A stretch of 64,000 bases of DNA from Xylophilus rhododendri (GCF_009906855.1 NZ_CP047650.1:5642001-5706000), one strand, 5' to 3'; counted from the stretch's first letter, positions 19,610 to 31,044 are shown. A program made the numbers and translations. Notes: a model not told the origin generated them from the letters alone.

Positions 19610-21763
19610 ATGGTTGAAATCCAACTCGACGGCCAGAAGGTCGAAGTCGCCGAAGGCTGCATGGTGATGCATGCCGCCGAAAAGGCCGGCACCTACATCC
19701 CTCACTTCTGCTACCACAAGAAGCTGTCCATCGCGGCCAACTGCCGCATGTGCCTGGTGGAAGTGGAGAAGGCGCCCAAGCCGATGCCCGCCTGCGCCAC
19801 GCCGGTGACCAACGGCATGATCGTGCGCACCAAGAGCGACAAGGCGATCAAGGCCCAGCAATCGGTGATGGAGTTCCTGCTCATCAACCACCCGCTGGAC
19901 TGCCCCATCTGCGACCAGGGCGGCGAATGCCAGCTGCAGGACCTGGCCGTGGGCTACGGCGGCTCCGCCTCGCGCTACGCCGAGGAAAAGCGCGTCGTCT
20001 TCCACAAGGACGTCGGCCCGCTGATCTCCATGGAAGAGATGAGCCGCTGCATCCACTGCACCCGCTGCGTGCGTTTCGGCCAGGAAGTGGCCGGCGCGAT
20101 GGAGCTGGGCATGATCCACCGCGGCGAACATTCCGAGATCACCACGGTGATGGGCGACACGGTCGACTCCGAACTGTCGGGCAACATGATCGACATCTGC
20201 CCGGTCGGCGCGCTCACCAGCAAGCCCTTCCGCTACAGCGCCCGCACCTGGGAGTTGTCGCGCCGCAAGTCGGTCAGCCCGCACGATTCCACCGGTGCCA
20301 ACCTGATCGTGCAGGTCAAGAACAACCAGGTCATGCGGGTGCTGCCCCTGGAGAACGAGGCCGTCAACGAATGCTGGATCGCCGACCGCGACCGCTTCTC
20401 CTACGAGTCGCTGAACGGCGACGAACGCCTCACGCAACCCATGCTCAAGCAGGGCGGCGAGTGGAAGTCCGTCGACTGGCAGACCGCCCTCGAATACGTG
20501 GCCAACGGCCTGCGGGGGATCTTGGCCGACCACGGCGCGGCCTCCATCGGCGCGCTGGTCAGCCCGCACAGCACGCTCGAAGAGCTGCAGCTGGCCAGCT
20601 CCCTGGTGCGCGGCCTGGGCAGCGACAACATCGACTACCGCCTGCGTAATGCCGACTTCACGGCAGCACCGACTGGCGCGGTCCGCTGGCTGGGCATGCC
20701 CATCGCCGAGTTGTCCTCGCTGCAGCGTGTGCTGGTCGTGGGTTCCAACCTGCGCAAGGACCACCCCCTGTTCGCCCAGCGCATCCGCCAGGCCGCCCGC
20801 AAGGGTGCCAGCGTGCATGCCATCGGCAAGGGCGCTTCGGGCTGGGCGATTCCGTTGGCCACCTCGGTCGATGCTTCATACGACCTGTGGCTGAACGCGC
20901 TGGGCGGCGTCGCCGCCGCCATCGCGGCAGAGAAGGGCGTGCAAGCGCCCCTGGCCATCGATGCCGACGACGCCACCAAGGCCATCGCCGCATCGCTCAC
21001 CGGCGGCGAGCGCAAGGCCATCCTGCTGGGCAACGCCGTCGCCCACCACGGCCACGCTTCGCAGCTGCTGGCCCTGGCCAACTTCATCGGCGAGCACACC
21101 GGCGCCAGCGTCGGTTTCCTCACCGAAGCCGGCAACACCGTCGGCGCCCAGTACGTCGGCGCGCTGCCGGTGCAGGGCGGCCTGGATGCCGCGGCGATGC
21201 TGAACGGTGGCCTCAAGGCCGCCATCCTGCTCGACGTGGAACCCGGCCTCGACACGGCAGTCTCCGGCAAGGCCCTCGCAAATGCAGAGATGGTGATCAG
21301 CCTGAGCCCCTTCAAGGCCAACCTCGACATCGCCGACGTGCTGCTGCCGATCGCGCCCTTCACCGAAACCTCGGGCAGCTTCGTCAACGCCGAAGGCCGC
21401 ATCCAGAGTTTCCACGCCGTGGTCAAGCCGCGCGGTGACGCGCGTCCGGCCTGGAAGGTGATCCGCGTGATCGCCAACCTGCTGGGCCTGGCGGGCTTCG
21501 ACTTCGAGTCCTCGCAGGACGTGCTGAAGCAGGCCCGTGGCGGCATCGCGGCTGACGCGACCCATCTGCCGGCCGAGCGCCTGTCCAACGCCACATCCGT
21601 GGCCGCCGGCAGCGCCAGCGGCACGACGGCCGCGCCGGTCGTCGCTTCCATCTACCAGCTCGACGGGATGGTGCGCCGCGCCGTGTCCCTGCAGCTCACC
21701 GCGGATGCGCGCCTGGCCGCGGCGCCCGCCGTCTCGACCACCGAAGAAGGCGTGGCAGCATGA
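19610..21763 (+). CDS. nuoG: NADH-quinone oxidoreductase subunit G
   Basis: 717 residues. The N-terminal [2Fe-2S] ferredoxin domain has Cys in [19 protein letters not shown]. The His-ligated cluster region is [19 protein letters not shown] and a further [4Fe-4S] set lies in [12 protein letters not shown] degenerate molybdopterin-oxidoreductase domain fills the remainder. The last ~70 residues are Ala/Ser-rich and variable. The gene overlaps nuoH by four bases. Confidence 0.96.
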   Translation: MVEIQLDGQKVEVAEGCMVMHAAEKAGTYIPHFCYHKKLSIAANCRMCLVEVEKAPKPMPACATPVTNGMIVRTKSDKAIKAQQSVMEFLLINHPLDCPICDQGGECQLQDLAVGYGGSASRYAEEKRVVFHKDVGPLISMEEMSRCIHCTRCVRFGQEVAGAMELGMIHRGEHSEITTVMGDTVDSELSGNMIDICPVGALTSKPFRYSARTWELSRRKSVSPHDSTGANLIVQVKNNQVMRVLPLENEAVNECWIADRDRFSYESLNGDERLTQPMLKQGGEWKSVDWQTALEYVANGLRGILADHGAASIGALVSPHSTLEELQLASSLVRGLGSDNIDYRLRNADFTAAPTGAVRWLGMPIAELSSLQRVLVVGSNLRKDHPLFAQRIRQAARKGASVHAIGKGASGWAIPLATSVDASYDLWLNALGGVAAAIAAEKGVQAPLAIDADDATKAIAASLTGGERKAILLGNAVAHHGHASQLLALANFIGEHTGASVGFLTEAGNTVGAQYVGALPVQGGLDAAAMLNGGLKAAILLDVEPGLDTAVSGKALANAEMVISLSPFKANLDIADVLLPIAPFTETSGSFVNAEGRIQSFHAVVKPRGDARPAWKVIRVIANLLGLAGFDFESSQDVLKQARGGIAADATHLPAERLSNATSVAAGSASGTTAAPVVASIYQLDGMVRRAVSLQLTADARLAAAPAVSTTEEGVAA

Positions 21764-22836
21764 TCGACAGCATCTACAACGGCGGCCTCGGACTGGTCGC
21801 GGCCAGCTGGTGGAGCGCCATCGTCTGGCCGGTTCTCTGGAACCTGATCAAGATCATCTGCGTGCTGCTGCCGGTGCTCGGCGCCGTCGCCTACGCCACG
21901 CTGTGGGAGCGCAAGTTCCTCGGCTGGATCCAGGTGCGCCACGGCCCCAACCGGGTCGGTCCCTTCGGCCTGCTGCAGCCGATCGCCGACGCGGTCAAGC
22001 TGCTGACCAAGGAACTGATCAACCCGACCGCCGCGTCGGGCGGCCTGTTCCGCCTGGGCCCGGTCATGGCCATCATGCCGGCGCTGGCCGCCTGGGTGGC
22101 GATTCCCTTCGGCCCCGATGTGGTGCTGGCCAATGTGAACGCCGGCCTGCTGCTGATCATGGCGATCACCTCGATCGAGGTGTACGGCGTGATCATCGCC
22201 GGCTGGGCCTCCAACTCGAAGTACGCCTTCCTGGGCGCGCTGCGCGCCTCGGCACAGATGGTGAGCTACGAAATCGCCATGGGCTTCTGCCTGGTGGTGG
22301 TCATCATGATCACCGGCTCGCTGAACCTGGGCGACGTGGTGGCCTCGCAGGCCAAGGGCATGTTCGCCGAGCGCGGCATCGGCTTCCTGTCCTGGAACTG
22401 GCTGCCCCTGCTGCCCATCTTCGTGGTCTACCTGATCTCCGGCGTGGCCGAAACCAACCGCCATCCTTTCGACGTGGTCGAAGGCGAGGCCGAGATCGTG
22501 GCCGGCCACATGGTCGAGTACTCGGGCATGGGCTTCGCCATCTTCTTCCTGGCCGAATACGCCAGCATGTGGCTGGTCTCCATCCTGGCGGTGCTGATGT
22601 TCCTGGGCGGCTGGCTCTCGCCGGTCGGTTTCCTGGACTTCATCCCGGGCTGGATCTGGCTCGCCGCCAAGACCTTCCTCGTGCTCTCCACCTTCATCTG
22701 GATCCGCGGCACCTTCCCGCGCTTCCGCTACGACCAGATCATGCGTCTGGGCTGGAAGATCTTCATTCCGGTGACGCTGGTGTGGCTGCTCATCGTCGGC
22801 GGCTGGATGCAGACGTCCTGGAACATCTGGAAGTAA
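21760..22836 (+). CDS. nuoH: NADH-quinone oxidoreductase subunit H
   Basis: 358 residues, about eight membrane helices. It joins the quinone chamber to the proton-pumping arm. The conserved loops [20 protein letters not shown] and [20 protein letters not shown], with acidic residues at the quinone-coupling site, are both intact. Confidence 0.97.
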   Translation: MIDSIYNGGLGLVAASWWSAIVWPVLWNLIKIICVLLPVLGAVAYATLWERKFLGWIQVRHGPNRVGPFGLLQPIADAVKLLTKELINPTAASGGLFRLGPVMAIMPALAAWVAIPFGPDVVLANVNAGLLLIMAITSIEVYGVIIAGWASNSKYAFLGALRASAQMVSYEIAMGFCLVVVIMITGSLNLGDVVASQAKGMFAERGIGFLSWNWLPLLPIFVVYLISGVAETNRHPFDVVEGEAEIVAGHMVEYSGMGFAIFFLAEYASMWLVSILAVLMFLGGWLSPVGFLDFIPGWIWLAAKTFLVLSTFIWIRGTFPRFRYDQIMRLGWKIFIPVTLVWLLIVGGWMQTSWNIWK

Positions 22837-22842
22837 TACACG

Positions 22843-23385
22843 ATGACTGCCGTCGCAACATCCCCGTCCACGTCGTCCGCCGCGAACGCCTCCACAGGCT
22901 TCTCGCTGCGCGACTTCTTCAAGAGCTTCATGCTGGTGGAGCTGCTCAAGGGCATGGCCCTGACCGGCCGCTACACCTTCCGCCGCAAGATCACGGTGCA
23001 GTTTCCGGAAGAGAAGACACCGCTGTCTCCGCGCTTCCGCGGCCTGCACGCCCTGCGCCGCTACGACAACGGCGAAGAGCGCTGCATCGCCTGCAAGCTG
23101 TGCGAGGCCGTTTGCCCGGCGGTCGCCATCACCATCGAGTCCGAAGTGCGCGAGGACGGCAGCCGCCGCACCAGCCGCTACGACATCGACCTGACCAAGT
23201 GCATCTTCTGCGGCTTCTGCGAAGAGAGCTGCCCGGTGGACTCCATCGTCGAGACGCAGATCCTGGAATACCACGGCGAGAAGCGCGGCGACCTGTACTT
23301 CACCAAGGACATGCTCCTGGCCGTGGGCGACCGCTACGCCAAGGAAATCACCGCGGCCAAGACGGCGGACGCCAAGTACCGCTGA
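22843..23385 (+). CDS. nuoI: NADH-quinone oxidoreductase subunit I
   Basis: 180 residues. Two ferredoxin-type [4Fe-4S] motifs, [12 protein letters not shown] and [12 protein letters not shown], carry clusters N6a and N6b toward NuoB. The first ~18 residues (Ser/Thr/Ala-rich) precede the usual start of the family domain ([20 protein letters not shown]); a shorter start is not available as ATG near that point. Confidence 0.96.
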   Translation: MTAVATSPSTSSAANASTGFSLRDFFKSFMLVELLKGMALTGRYTFRRKITVQFPEEKTPLSPRFRGLHALRRYDNGEERCIACKLCEAVCPAVAITIESEVREDGSRRTSRYDIDLTKCIFCGFCEESCPVDSIVETQILEYHGEKRGDLYFTKDMLLAVGDRYAKEITAAKTADAKYR

Positions 23386-23410
23386 GCGCCCGAGCGACAC
23401 CATCACAAGA

Positions 23411-24058
23411 ATGACCATGGACGTCACCACCGGCTTTTTCTACCTCTTCTCGCTGGCGCTGCTGTTTGCCGCGTTTCGCGTGATCACCGCACGCAATCCC
23501 GTGCATGCGGTGCTCTACCTCATGCTGGCCTTCTCGCAGGCCTCGGCCATCTGGCTGATCCTGCAGGCGGAGTTCCTGGCCATCACCCTGGTGCTGGTCT
23601 ATCTCGGTGCCGTGATGGTGCTGTTCCTGTTCGTGGTGATGATGATCAACCTGAACATGGACGGCCTGCGCCAGGGCTTCTGGAAGCACTTCCCGCTGGC
23701 CGCGGTGGTCGGCGTGGTGATCGCGCTGGAAATGGCCTACGTGCTGCTGGGCGGCTTCCGTGTCAGCACGCCGGTGGCGGCTGCGCCGGGCACCGTCGCG
23801 GTGTCCAACACCCAGGCGCTGGGCTACCTGCTCTACACGCAATACCTGTATCCGCTGGAGATCGCCGCCGTGATCCTGGTGGTGGCCATGATCGCCGCCA
23901 TCGCACTCACGCTGCGCCGCCGCAAGGACACCAAGGCGATCGACCCGTCCGAGCAGATCCGCGTGCGCGCCTCCGACCGCCTGTCGGTCGTCAAGGTCGC
24001 CGCCACCCGCCCGGCACCGGCCGCCGCACCCGCCGCCCCCGTGGAGACCAAGGCATGA
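23411..24058 (+). CDS. nuoJ: NADH-quinone oxidoreductase subunit J
   Basis: 215 residues, five membrane helices in the proton-translocating arm. [20 protein letters not shown] and [20 protein letters not shown] are characteristic. A second ATG two codons on (23417) is an equally likely start. The C-terminal tail is Ala/Pro-rich. The stop overlaps nuoK by four bases. Confidence 0.95.
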   Translation: MTMDVTTGFFYLFSLALLFAAFRVITARNPVHAVLYLMLAFSQASAIWLILQAEFLAITLVLVYLGAVMVLFLFVVMMINLNMDGLRQGFWKHFPLAAVVGVVIALEMAYVLLGGFRVSTPVAAAPGTVAVSNTQALGYLLYTQYLYPLEIAAVILVVAMIAAIALTLRRRKDTKAIDPSEQIRVRASDRLSVVKVAATRPAPAAAPAAPVETKA

Positions 24059-24363
24059 CCCTCACCCTCGGACATTTCCTGGCGCTGGGCGCCATGCTCT
24101 TCGCGCTGTCGGTGATCGGCATCTTCCTGAACCGCAAGAACATCATCGTGCTGCTGATGGCCATCGAACTGATGCTGCTGGCGGTCAACATGAACTTCGT
24201 GGCCTTCTCGCATTACCTGAACGACATGCACGGCCAGGTCTTCGTGTTCTTCATCCTCACCGTGGCCGCCGCCGAGTCGGCCATCGGCCTGGCCATCCTG
24301 GTGCTGCTGTTCCGCAACCGCTCCAGCATCGCGGTGGATGAGTTGAATTCGCTCAAGGGCTAA
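24055..24363 (+). CDS. nuoK: NADH-quinone oxidoreductase subunit K
   Basis: 102 residues, three membrane helices, MrpC-like. The membrane glutamates needed for proton transfer are visible in [20 protein letters not shown] and [20 protein letters not shown]. Confidence 0.97.
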   Translation: MTLTLGHFLALGAMLFALSVIGIFLNRKNIIVLLMAIELMLLAVNMNFVAFSHYLNDMHGQVFVFFILTVAAAESAIGLAILVLLFRNRSSIAVDELNSLKG

Positions 24364-24384
24364 GGGACCAGAAGAAGAATCACG

Positions 24385-26541
24385 ATGAGTGCAACCCTCT
24401 CCGCATCCACACTGCTGGCGATCCCGCTGGCACCCCTGGCCGGCGCCTTGCTCGCCGGCATTCCCGGCACGCTGTTCGGCGGCAACGCCATCGGCCGCAA
24501 GGCCAGCCACACGCTGACCATCCTCGGGGTGTTCATCGCCTTCGTGCTGTCGGCGTTCACGCTGCGCGACGTGCTGGTGGACGGCGCCCGCTTCGACGCC
24601 ACCATCTACGAATGGATGAACATCGGCGGCCTGAAGATGGAGGTCGGCTTCCTGATCGACAGCCTCACCGCCATGATGATGTGCGTGGTGACCTTCGTCT
24701 CGCTGATGGTCCACCTCTACACGGTGGGCTACATGGCCGAGGACGAGGGCTACGACCGCTTCTTCTCCTACATCTCGCTCTTCACCTTCTCCATGCTGAT
24801 GCTGGTGATGAGCAACAACCTGCTGCAGCTGTTCTTCGGCTGGGAAGCGGTCGGCCTGGTGTCGTACCTGCTGATCGGCTTCTGGTACACCCGCCAGACG
24901 GCCATCTTCGCCAACATGAAGGCCTTCCTGGTCAACCGGGTCGGCGACTTCGGCTTCATCCTGGGCATCGGCCTGATCGCCGCCTACACCGGCACGCTGC
25001 ACTACGGCGAGATCTTCGCCAAGGCAGAAGAGCTGTCGAAGCTCACCTTCCCCGGTACCGGCTGGATGCTGATCACCGTGATCTGCATCTGCCTGTTCAT
25101 CGGCGCGATGGGCAAGTCGGCCCAGTTCCCGCTGCATGTGTGGCTGCCGGACTCGATGGAAGGCCCGACGCCCATCTCCGCGCTGATCCACGCCGCCACC
25201 ATGGTGACGGCCGGCATCTTCATGGTCAGCCGCATGTCGCCGCTGTTCGAGTTGTCCGACACGGCGCTCAACTTCATCCTGATCATCGGTTCCATCACCG
25301 CGCTGTTCATGGGTTTCCTGGGCATCATCCAGAACGACATCAAGCGGGTGGTGGCGTACTCCACGCTGTCCCAGCTCGGCTACATGACGGTGGCCCTGGG
25401 CGCCTCGGCCTACTCGGTGGCCGTGTTCCACCTGATGACGCACGCCTTCTTCAAGGCCCTGCTGTTCCTGGGTGCCGGCTCGGTCATCATGGGCATGCAC
25501 CACAACCAGGACATCCGCTGGATGGGCGGCGTGCGCAAGTACATGCCCATCACCTGGATCACCTCGCTGCTGGGCTCGCTGGCCCTGATCGGCACGCCGT
25601 TCTTCGCCGGCTTCTACTCGAAGGACAGCATCATCGAGGCGGTGCACGAAAGCCATCTGCCCGCGGCCGGCTTCGCCAGCTTCGCGGTGCTGGCCGGCGT
25701 GTTCGTCACTGCCTTCTACTCGTTCCGCATGTACTTCCTGGTCTTCCACGGCAAGGAACGCTACGACCAGAACCCGGATGCGCACGGCCATGGCCATGAC
25801 GATCATGCCGCGCACGGCCATGATGACGGCCACGGTCACGGCCACAACGCCGCAGAAGCCGGGGACGGCCATGTGCACCATGAGGCCACCATTTCGGCGG
25901 CGCACGAAGAGGAAGACCACGGCCACCACGATCACGGCGGCAAGCCGCACGAGTCGCCCTGGGTCGTCACCGTGCCGCTGATCCTGTTGGCCATCCCCTC
26001 GGTGATCATCGGCTTCATCGGCATCGGCCCAATGCTGTTCGGCGACTTCTTCAAGGGCGTGATCTTCATCGACGAAGCCAGGCACCCGGCCATGGCCGAA
26101 CTGGGCGAGGCCTTCCACGGCGCCGTCGCCATGGGCCTGCATGCCTTCACCAGCGCGCCGTTCTGGCTGGCACTGGCAGGTGTGGTGATGTCCTATGTGT
26201 TCTACATGGTCAAGCCCGAGTGGCCTGCCGCGATCAAGCGCACTTTCAACCCGATCTACGTGCTGTTCGAGAACAAGTACTACCTCGACTGGTTCAACGA
26301 AAACGTCATCGCCCGCGGCGCCCGCTGCCTGGGCACCGGCCTGTGGAAGGGCGGCGACCAGGCCGTCATCGACGGCGCCATCGTCAACGGCTCGTGGAAG
26401 CTGGTCGCCCGTGCAGCCGGCGCGATCCGCCAGCTGCAGTCCGGCTATCTCTTCCACTACGCGTTGATGATGATCGTCGGCATCTTCGTCCTGCTCACGT
26501 ACTTCGTGTGGCACGACCAGTTCATGGCGCTGTTCCGCTGA
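24385..26541 (+). CDS. nuoL: NADH-quinone oxidoreductase subunit L (with His-rich insert)
   Basis: 718 residues, longer than the roughly 610 of E. coli. It is the distal antiporter-like proton pump with the lateral helix. Core motifs are intact: LLQLFFGWEAVGLVSYLLIG, KSAQFPLHVWLPDSMEGPTP, SALIHAATMVTAGIFMVSR and KRVVAYSTLSQLGYM. The extra length is largely a His/Asp/Gly-rich cytoplasmic or periplasmic loop at about residues 465–525 (bases 25779–25960), containing repeated HGHD/HGHGH units. The insert is in frame and bounded by normal helices, so it is a real extension. Confidence 0.96.
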   Translation: MSATLSASTLLAIPLAPLAGALLAGIPGTLFGGNAIGRKASHTLTILGVFIAFVLSAFTLRDVLVDGARFDATIYEWMNIGGLKMEVGFLIDSLTAMMMCVVTFVSLMVHLYTVGYMAEDEGYDRFFSYISLFTFSMLMLVMSNNLLQLFFGWEAVGLVSYLLIGFWYTRQTAIFANMKAFLVNRVGDFGFILGIGLIAAYTGTLHYGEIFAKAEELSKLTFPGTGWMLITVICICLFIGAMGKSAQFPLHVWLPDSMEGPTPISALIHAATMVTAGIFMVSRMSPLFELSDTALNFILIIGSITALFMGFLGIIQNDIKRVVAYSTLSQLGYMTVALGASAYSVAVFHLMTHAFFKALLFLGAGSVIMGMHHNQDIRWMGGVRKYMPITWITSLLGSLALIGTPFFAGFYSKDSIIEAVHESHLPAAGFASFAVLAGVFVTAFYSFRMYFLVFHGKERYDQNPDAHGHGHDDHAAHGHDDGHGHGHNAAEAGDGHVHHEATISAAHEEEDHGHHDHGGKPHESPWVVTVPLILLAIPSVIIGFIGIGPMLFGDFFKGVIFIDEARHPAMAELGEAFHGAVAMGLHAFTSAPFWLALAGVVMSYVFYMVKPEWPAAIKRTFNPIYVLFENKYYLDWFNENVIARGARCLGTGLWKGGDQAVIDGAIVNGSWKLVARAAGAIRQLQSGYLFHYALMMIVGIFVLLTYFVWHDQFMALFR

Positions 26542-26569
26542 TCCGGTTACCACAAGGAAAACGATAAAA

Positions 26570-28045
26570 ATGGGCTGGTTGAGTCTCGCCATCTGGACAC
26601 CGATCGCATTCGGTGCTCTCTCTCTGCTGCTGGGCCGCCAGGGCCAGCAGAACCTGGTGCGCTGGCTGGCGCTGGCCGGTTCGCTGATCGCGTTCCTGGT
26701 CACGCTGCCGGTGGTCTTCGGTTTCCGCACCGGCACCGCCGCGATGCAGTTCGTCGAACGGCATGACTGGGTCGAACGCTTCAACATCCACTACCACCTG
26801 GGCGTGGATGGCCTGTCGATGTGGTTCGTGCCGCTGACGGCCTTCATCACGGTGATCGTGGTGATCGCCGCCTGGGAGGTCATCACCGACCGGGTGCACC
26901 AGTACATGGGTGCCTTCCTGATCCTGTCGGGCCTGATGATCGGCGTGTTCTCCTCGCTCGACGGCATCCTGTTCTACGTCTTCTTCGAAGCCACGCTGAT
27001 CCCGATGTACCTGATCATCGGCATCTGGGGCGGCCCGAACAAGATCTACGCGGCCTTCAAGTTCTTCCTGTACACGCTGCTCGGCTCGCTGCTGACGCTG
27101 GTCGCGCTGATCTACCTGTACATCGCCTCGGGCGGCAGCTTCGACATCGCCACCTGGCACAAGCTGCCGCTGTCGATGACGGCGCAGACGCTGATCTTCT
27201 TCGCCTTCCTCGCCGCCTTCGCGGTGAAGGTGCCGATGTGGCCGGTGCACACCTGGCTGCCCGACGTGCACGTGGAAGCGCCCACCGGCGGCTCCGCCGT
27301 GCTGGCCGCGATCATGCTGAAGCTGGGTGCCTACGGCTTCCTGCGTTTCTCGCTGCCGATCGCGCCCGACGCCGCCCACAAGTGGGCTTGGCTGCTGATC
27401 ACCTTCTCGATCATCGCGGTGGTCTACGTGGGCCTGGTCGCGATGGTGCAGAAGGACATGAAGAAGCTGGTGGCGTATTCATCGGTGGCGCACATGGGCT
27501 TCGTGACCCTGGGCTTCTTCATCTTCAACGACCTCGGCATGGCCGGCGGCATCGTCCAGATGATCGCCCACGGCTTCGTCTCCGCCGCGATGTTCCTGTC
27601 GATCGGCGTGCTGTACGACCGGGTGCACTCGCGTGACATCTCGGCCTACGGCGGCGTGGTCAACAAGATGCCCCGTTTCGCCGCCTTCGCGCTGCTGTTC
27701 GCCATGGCCAACTGCGGCCTGCCGGGCACCGCCGGTTTCGTGGGCGAGTGGATGGTGATCCTGGCCGCGGTCAAGTTCAACTTCTGGATCGGCCTGCTGT
27801 CGGCCACCGCGCTGATCCTGGGCGCGGCCTACACCCTGTGGATGTACAAGCGGGTCTACCTCGGCCCGGTGGGCAACCACCATGTGGAGGAACTCAGCGA
27901 TATCGGCGCGCGTGAGTTCCTGATCATGGCGCTGCTGGCCATCGCCACGCTCTACATGGGCCTGTATCCCAAGCCCTTCACCGACGTGATGGATGCATCG
28001 GTGCAGAACCTGCTGCAACACGTTGCCCAGTCCAAGCTGCGCTGA
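26570..28045 (+). CDS. nuoM: NADH-quinone oxidoreductase subunit M
   Basis: 491 residues, 14 predicted helices, antiporter-like proton channel. FFEATLIPMYLIIGIWGG, AVKVPMWPVHTWLPDVHVEA and KLVAYSSVAHMGFVTLGFF carry the conserved Glu, Lys and His of the channel. Confidence 0.97.
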   Translation: MGWLSLAIWTPIAFGALSLLLGRQGQQNLVRWLALAGSLIAFLVTLPVVFGFRTGTAAMQFVERHDWVERFNIHYHLGVDGLSMWFVPLTAFITVIVVIAAWEVITDRVHQYMGAFLILSGLMIGVFSSLDGILFYVFFEATLIPMYLIIGIWGGPNKIYAAFKFFLYTLLGSLLTLVALIYLYIASGGSFDIATWHKLPLSMTAQTLIFFAFLAAFAVKVPMWPVHTWLPDVHVEAPTGGSAVLAAIMLKLGAYGFLRFSLPIAPDAAHKWAWLLITFSIIAVVYVGLVAMVQKDMKKLVAYSSVAHMGFVTLGFFIFNDLGMAGGIVQMIAHGFVSAAMFLSIGVLYDRVHSRDISAYGGVVNKMPRFAAFALLFAMANCGLPGTAGFVGEWMVILAAVKFNFWIGLLSATALILGAAYTLWMYKRVYLGPVGNHHVEELSDIGAREFLIMALLAIATLYMGLYPKPFTDVMDASVQNLLQHVAQSKLR

Positions 28046-28069
28046 CCGAACGAATAAAAGACTGACGTT

Positions 28070-29554
28070 ATGGAATCCTTCGGCTGGGCCACCCTGTACC
28101 CGGAAATCCTGCTGCTCGTGGCGGCCTGCGTGATCGCGCTGGTCGATCTGCGGGTCACCCACAAGCACCGCACGCTCACCTATGTGCTGACGCTGCTGGC
28201 CATCGGCGCCGCCTCGCTCATCGCGGGCGTGCAGGCGGCAAGCACCGAAACGCACTACGGCTTCTCGAACATGGTGGTCAGCGACCCCATGGGCAACTGG
28301 CTCAAGTGCTTCTCCGGCATCGCCATGATGGTGACGCTGGTCTATGGCCGTCCTTACGCGGCCGACCGTGAGATGACCCGCGGCGGCGAGCTGTTCACCC
28401 TGGGCATGTTCGCGCTGCTGGGCATGTTCGTCATGACCTCGGGCAACAACTTCCTGGTAATCTACCTGGGCCTGGAACTGCTGACGCTTTCGAGCTACGC
28501 CCTGGTGGCGCTGCGCCGCGACGACGGCACGGCCACCGAGGCCGCGATGAAGTACTTCGTGCTCGGCGCCATGGCCAGCGGTTTCCTGCTCTACGGCATG
28601 TCCATGCTGTACGGCGCGACCGGCTCGCTGGACATCGGCCAGGTGATCAAGGCCGTGTCTTCCGGCCAGATCCGCCACCAGGTGCTGGTCTTCGGCCTGG
28701 TCTTCATCGTCGCCGGCCTGGCCTTCAAGCTGGGCGCCGCACCTTTCCACATGTGGGTGCCGGACGTCTACCAGGGCGCACCGACCGCCGTCACGCTGAT
28801 CATCGGCGGCGCCACCAAGCTGGCGGCCTTCGCCATGCTGATGCGCCTCCTGGTCGAGGGCCTGCTGCCCCTGGCCTTCGACTGGCAGCAGATGCTGGCG
28901 GTGATGGCGGTAATATCGCTGGTGGTGGGCAACTTCGCCGCCATCGCGCAGAGCAACTTCAAGCGCCTGCTGGCCTATTCGACTATCTCGCAGATGGGCT
29001 TCGTGCTGCTCGGCCTGATGTCGGGTGTGATCGGCGGCAATGCCTCGTCGGCCTACAACGCCTACAGCTCGGCCATGTTCTACATGGTCACCTACGTGCT
29101 GACCACGCTGGCCTCCTTCGGTGTCATCCTGATGCTGGCCAAGGAAGGCTTCGAGAGCGAAGAGATCTCCGACCTGGCGGGCCTCGGCCAGCGCAGCCCG
29201 CTGGCTGCCGCCGTGCTGTCGGTGTGCATGTTCTCGCTGGCCGGCCTGCCGCCGCTGGTGGGCTTCTACGCCAAGCTGTCGGTGCTGCAGGCGCTGATCA
29301 CCACCGGCCTGCCGCTCTACATCGGCCTGGCTGTGTTCGCGGTGGTGCTGTCGCTGATCGGCGCGTTCTACTACATCCGGATCGTCAAGGTCATGTACTT
29401 CGACGCGCCCAAGCTGCCGGTGCTGGCCGCCGCGCCTGCCGATGTGCGGGTGGTGCTGGCCGTCAATGGCGCCCTGGTGCTGGTGCTGGGCCTGCTGCCC
29501 AGCGCGCTGATGAAGCTCTGCGCCGACGCCATCTTGCGCACCCTGGGTTCCTGA
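28070..29554 (+). CDS. nuoN: NADH-quinone oxidoreductase subunit N
   Basis: 494 residues, the third antiporter-like pump subunit. Visible motifs include [40 protein letters not shown] and [20 protein letters not shown]. Last structural gene of complex I; the whole 14-gene set is present and intact in this window. Confidence 0.97.
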   Translation: MESFGWATLYPEILLLVAACVIALVDLRVTHKHRTLTYVLTLLAIGAASLIAGVQAASTETHYGFSNMVVSDPMGNWLKCFSGIAMMVTLVYGRPYAADREMTRGGELFTLGMFALLGMFVMTSGNNFLVIYLGLELLTLSSYALVALRRDDGTATEAAMKYFVLGAMASGFLLYGMSMLYGATGSLDIGQVIKAVSSGQIRHQVLVFGLVFIVAGLAFKLGAAPFHMWVPDVYQGAPTAVTLIIGGATKLAAFAMLMRLLVEGLLPLAFDWQQMLAVMAVISLVVGNFAAIAQSNFKRLLAYSTISQMGFVLLGLMSGVIGGNASSAYNAYSSAMFYMVTYVLTTLASFGVILMLAKEGFESEEISDLAGLGQRSPLAAAVLSVCMFSLAGLPPLVGFYAKLSVLQALITTGLPLYIGLAVFAVVLSLIGAFYYIRIVKVMYFDAPKLPVLAAAPADVRVVLAVNGALVLVLGLLPSALMKLCADAILRTLGS

Positions 29555-29582
29555 GCCGCGCGAGCGGCTGGAATCTTTCCGG

Positions 29583-29888
29583 ATGGCAACGCATTTTTCC
29601 GTCTGGCTGGTGCTATTGGTGGGCCTGCTGGCCGCCAACCTGCCTTTCGTTTCGGAGCGCCTGCTGGGTGTGGTCGCGCTGAAGCGGGGCGACAAGCCCG
29701 GGCTGGCGCGCATCGGCGAGCTGGTGCTGCTGTACTTCGTGGCCGGAGCGGTCGGCCTGTTCCTGGAAGACCGGGCCGGGCAGATCGCACCGCAGGGCTG
29801 GGAGTTCTATGCGGTCACCGGCGCGCTCTTTTTGACCTTCGCCTTTCCCGGCTTCATCTGGCGCTACCTGCTGCGCCGCAAGGGCTGA
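29583..29888 (+). CDS. DUF2818 family membrane protein
   Basis: 101 residues with three hydrophobic segments (about 7–27, 45–62 and 76–94). It matches DUF2818, a family I know as a regular follower of nuoN in betaproteobacteria. That linkage suggests a role in complex I assembly or function, but none is established. It follows nuoN by 28 bases. Confidence 0.85.
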   Translation: MATHFSVWLVLLVGLLAANLPFVSERLLGVVALKRGDKPGLARIGELVLLYFVAGAVGLFLEDRAGQIAPQGWEFYAVTGALFLTFAFPGFIWRYLLRRKG

Positions 29889-29892
29889 GGCG

Positions 29893-30558
29893 ATGGCTTC
29901 GCAGGGCACGCCCGCAACGGGCGACGACTCCCATCTGGCAGAGCGCCGCATCTCAGGCGAGAAGCTGCTGCAGGGCAAATTCCTCGAAGTGTGGCGCGAC
30001 ACGGTTGCCTTGCCGGATGGCCGTACCTCCACCCGCGAATACCTGATCCATCCCGGCGCCGTGGTGGTCATTCCCCTCGTGGAAACACCCGAAGGCCTGA
30101 AGCTGGTGCTGGAGCGCCAGTACCGCTATCCCATCGAGCAGGTGGTGATCGAATTCCCGGCCGGCAAGCTCGATGCCGGCGAACGCATCTTCGACTGCGC
30201 CCGCCGCGAGCTGCTGGAAGAGACCGGCTACACCGCCGGCGAATGGGCGCGTGCCGGCCTGATGCATCCGGTCATCTCCTACTGCAACGAGTTCATCGAC
30301 ATCTGGTTCGCACGCGGCCTGACGCCCGGAGAACGCAAGCTCGACGAGGGCGAGTTCCTCGATGTCTTCCTGGCATCGCCCGAAGAGTTGTTCACCTGGT
30401 GCCGCGACGGCCGCATCACCGATGCCAAGACCATGAGCTGCATGCTGTGGCTGCAGAACGTGCTGTCCGGCGCCTGGCCGCTGAGCTGGCGTTCTGCCGA
30501 GGCCTGCGATGCCGAGGAAACCCGCAAGCCCGTGCGCGGCTCTGTGGGCGCCGTATGA
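29893..30558 (+). CDS. Nudix hydrolase, ADP-ribose pyrophosphatase type
   Basis: 221 residues. A complete Nudix box, GKLDAGERIFDCARRELLEE followed by TGY (about residues 94–116), supplies the metal-binding glutamates. VVVIPLVETPEGLKLVLERQ and the downstream YCNEFIDIWFARGLTPG fit the NudF/ADP-ribose pyrophosphatase branch, which splits ADP-ribose to AMP and ribose 5-phosphate. The C-terminal ~40 residues are an extra tail. The stop overlaps DUF1178 by four bases; the tail end of the nuo transcript probably includes both. Confidence 0.88.
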   Translation: MASQGTPATGDDSHLAERRISGEKLLQGKFLEVWRDTVALPDGRTSTREYLIHPGAVVVIPLVETPEGLKLVLERQYRYPIEQVVIEFPAGKLDAGERIFDCARRELLEETGYTAGEWARAGLMHPVISYCNEFIDIWFARGLTPGERKLDEGEFLDVFLASPEELFTWCRDGRITDAKTMSCMLWLQNVLSGAWPLSWRSAEACDAEETRKPVRGSVGAV

Positions 30559-31031
30559 AGGTGCTCGACCTGCAGTGCGGCGGCCGGCACAACTTCGAGG
30601 GCTGGTTCGGCTCCGAGGATGAGTTCCGCGACCAGCTCGGCCGCGGGTTGGTGGCCTGTCCGGTCTGCGGCGATACGCAGATCGCCAAGATGCCTTCCGC
30701 GCCCCGGCTGAACCTGTCCGGCGCCCGCGCCGGTATCGATGAAGCAAAGGTCGCGGACCCAGCCCCGGCTACCGTGGCACCCGCGGCACCGGCTCCCTCG
30801 CCGCAGGAAGAGCAGCTGCGTGCCGCCCTCTGGCGTGCAGCCCGCGCGGCGGTCGCCAGTGCGGAGGACGTGGGCACCCGTTTCGCCGACGAGGCCCGTC
30901 GCATCCATCACGGTGAAGCCGAGGAACGCGGCATCCGCGGCCAGGCCACGAGCCGTGAGGCCCGTGAGCTGGTGGAGGAGGGCATCGCCGTCCTGCCGGT
31001 ACCCGACGCCCTCAAAGAAACCTTGCAGTAA
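30555..31031 (+). CDS. DUF1178 family protein
   Basis: 158 residues. The N-terminus MKVLDLQCGGRHNFEGWFGS and the CPVCG pair form a small zinc-ribbon-like domain (Cys8 and the CPVC pair), as in DUF1178. A Pro/Ala linker follows, then a helical C-terminal domain with EARRIHHGEAEERGIRGQAT. The biochemical role is unknown. Starts within the Nudix stop (ATGA). Confidence 0.88.
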   Translation: MKVLDLQCGGRHNFEGWFGSEDEFRDQLGRGLVACPVCGDTQIAKMPSAPRLNLSGARAGIDEAKVADPAPATVAPAAPAPSPQEEQLRAALWRAARAAVASAEDVGTRFADEARRIHHGEAEERGIRGQATSREARELVEEGIAVLPVPDALKETLQ

Positions 31032-31044
31032 GAGAGACTGAACG

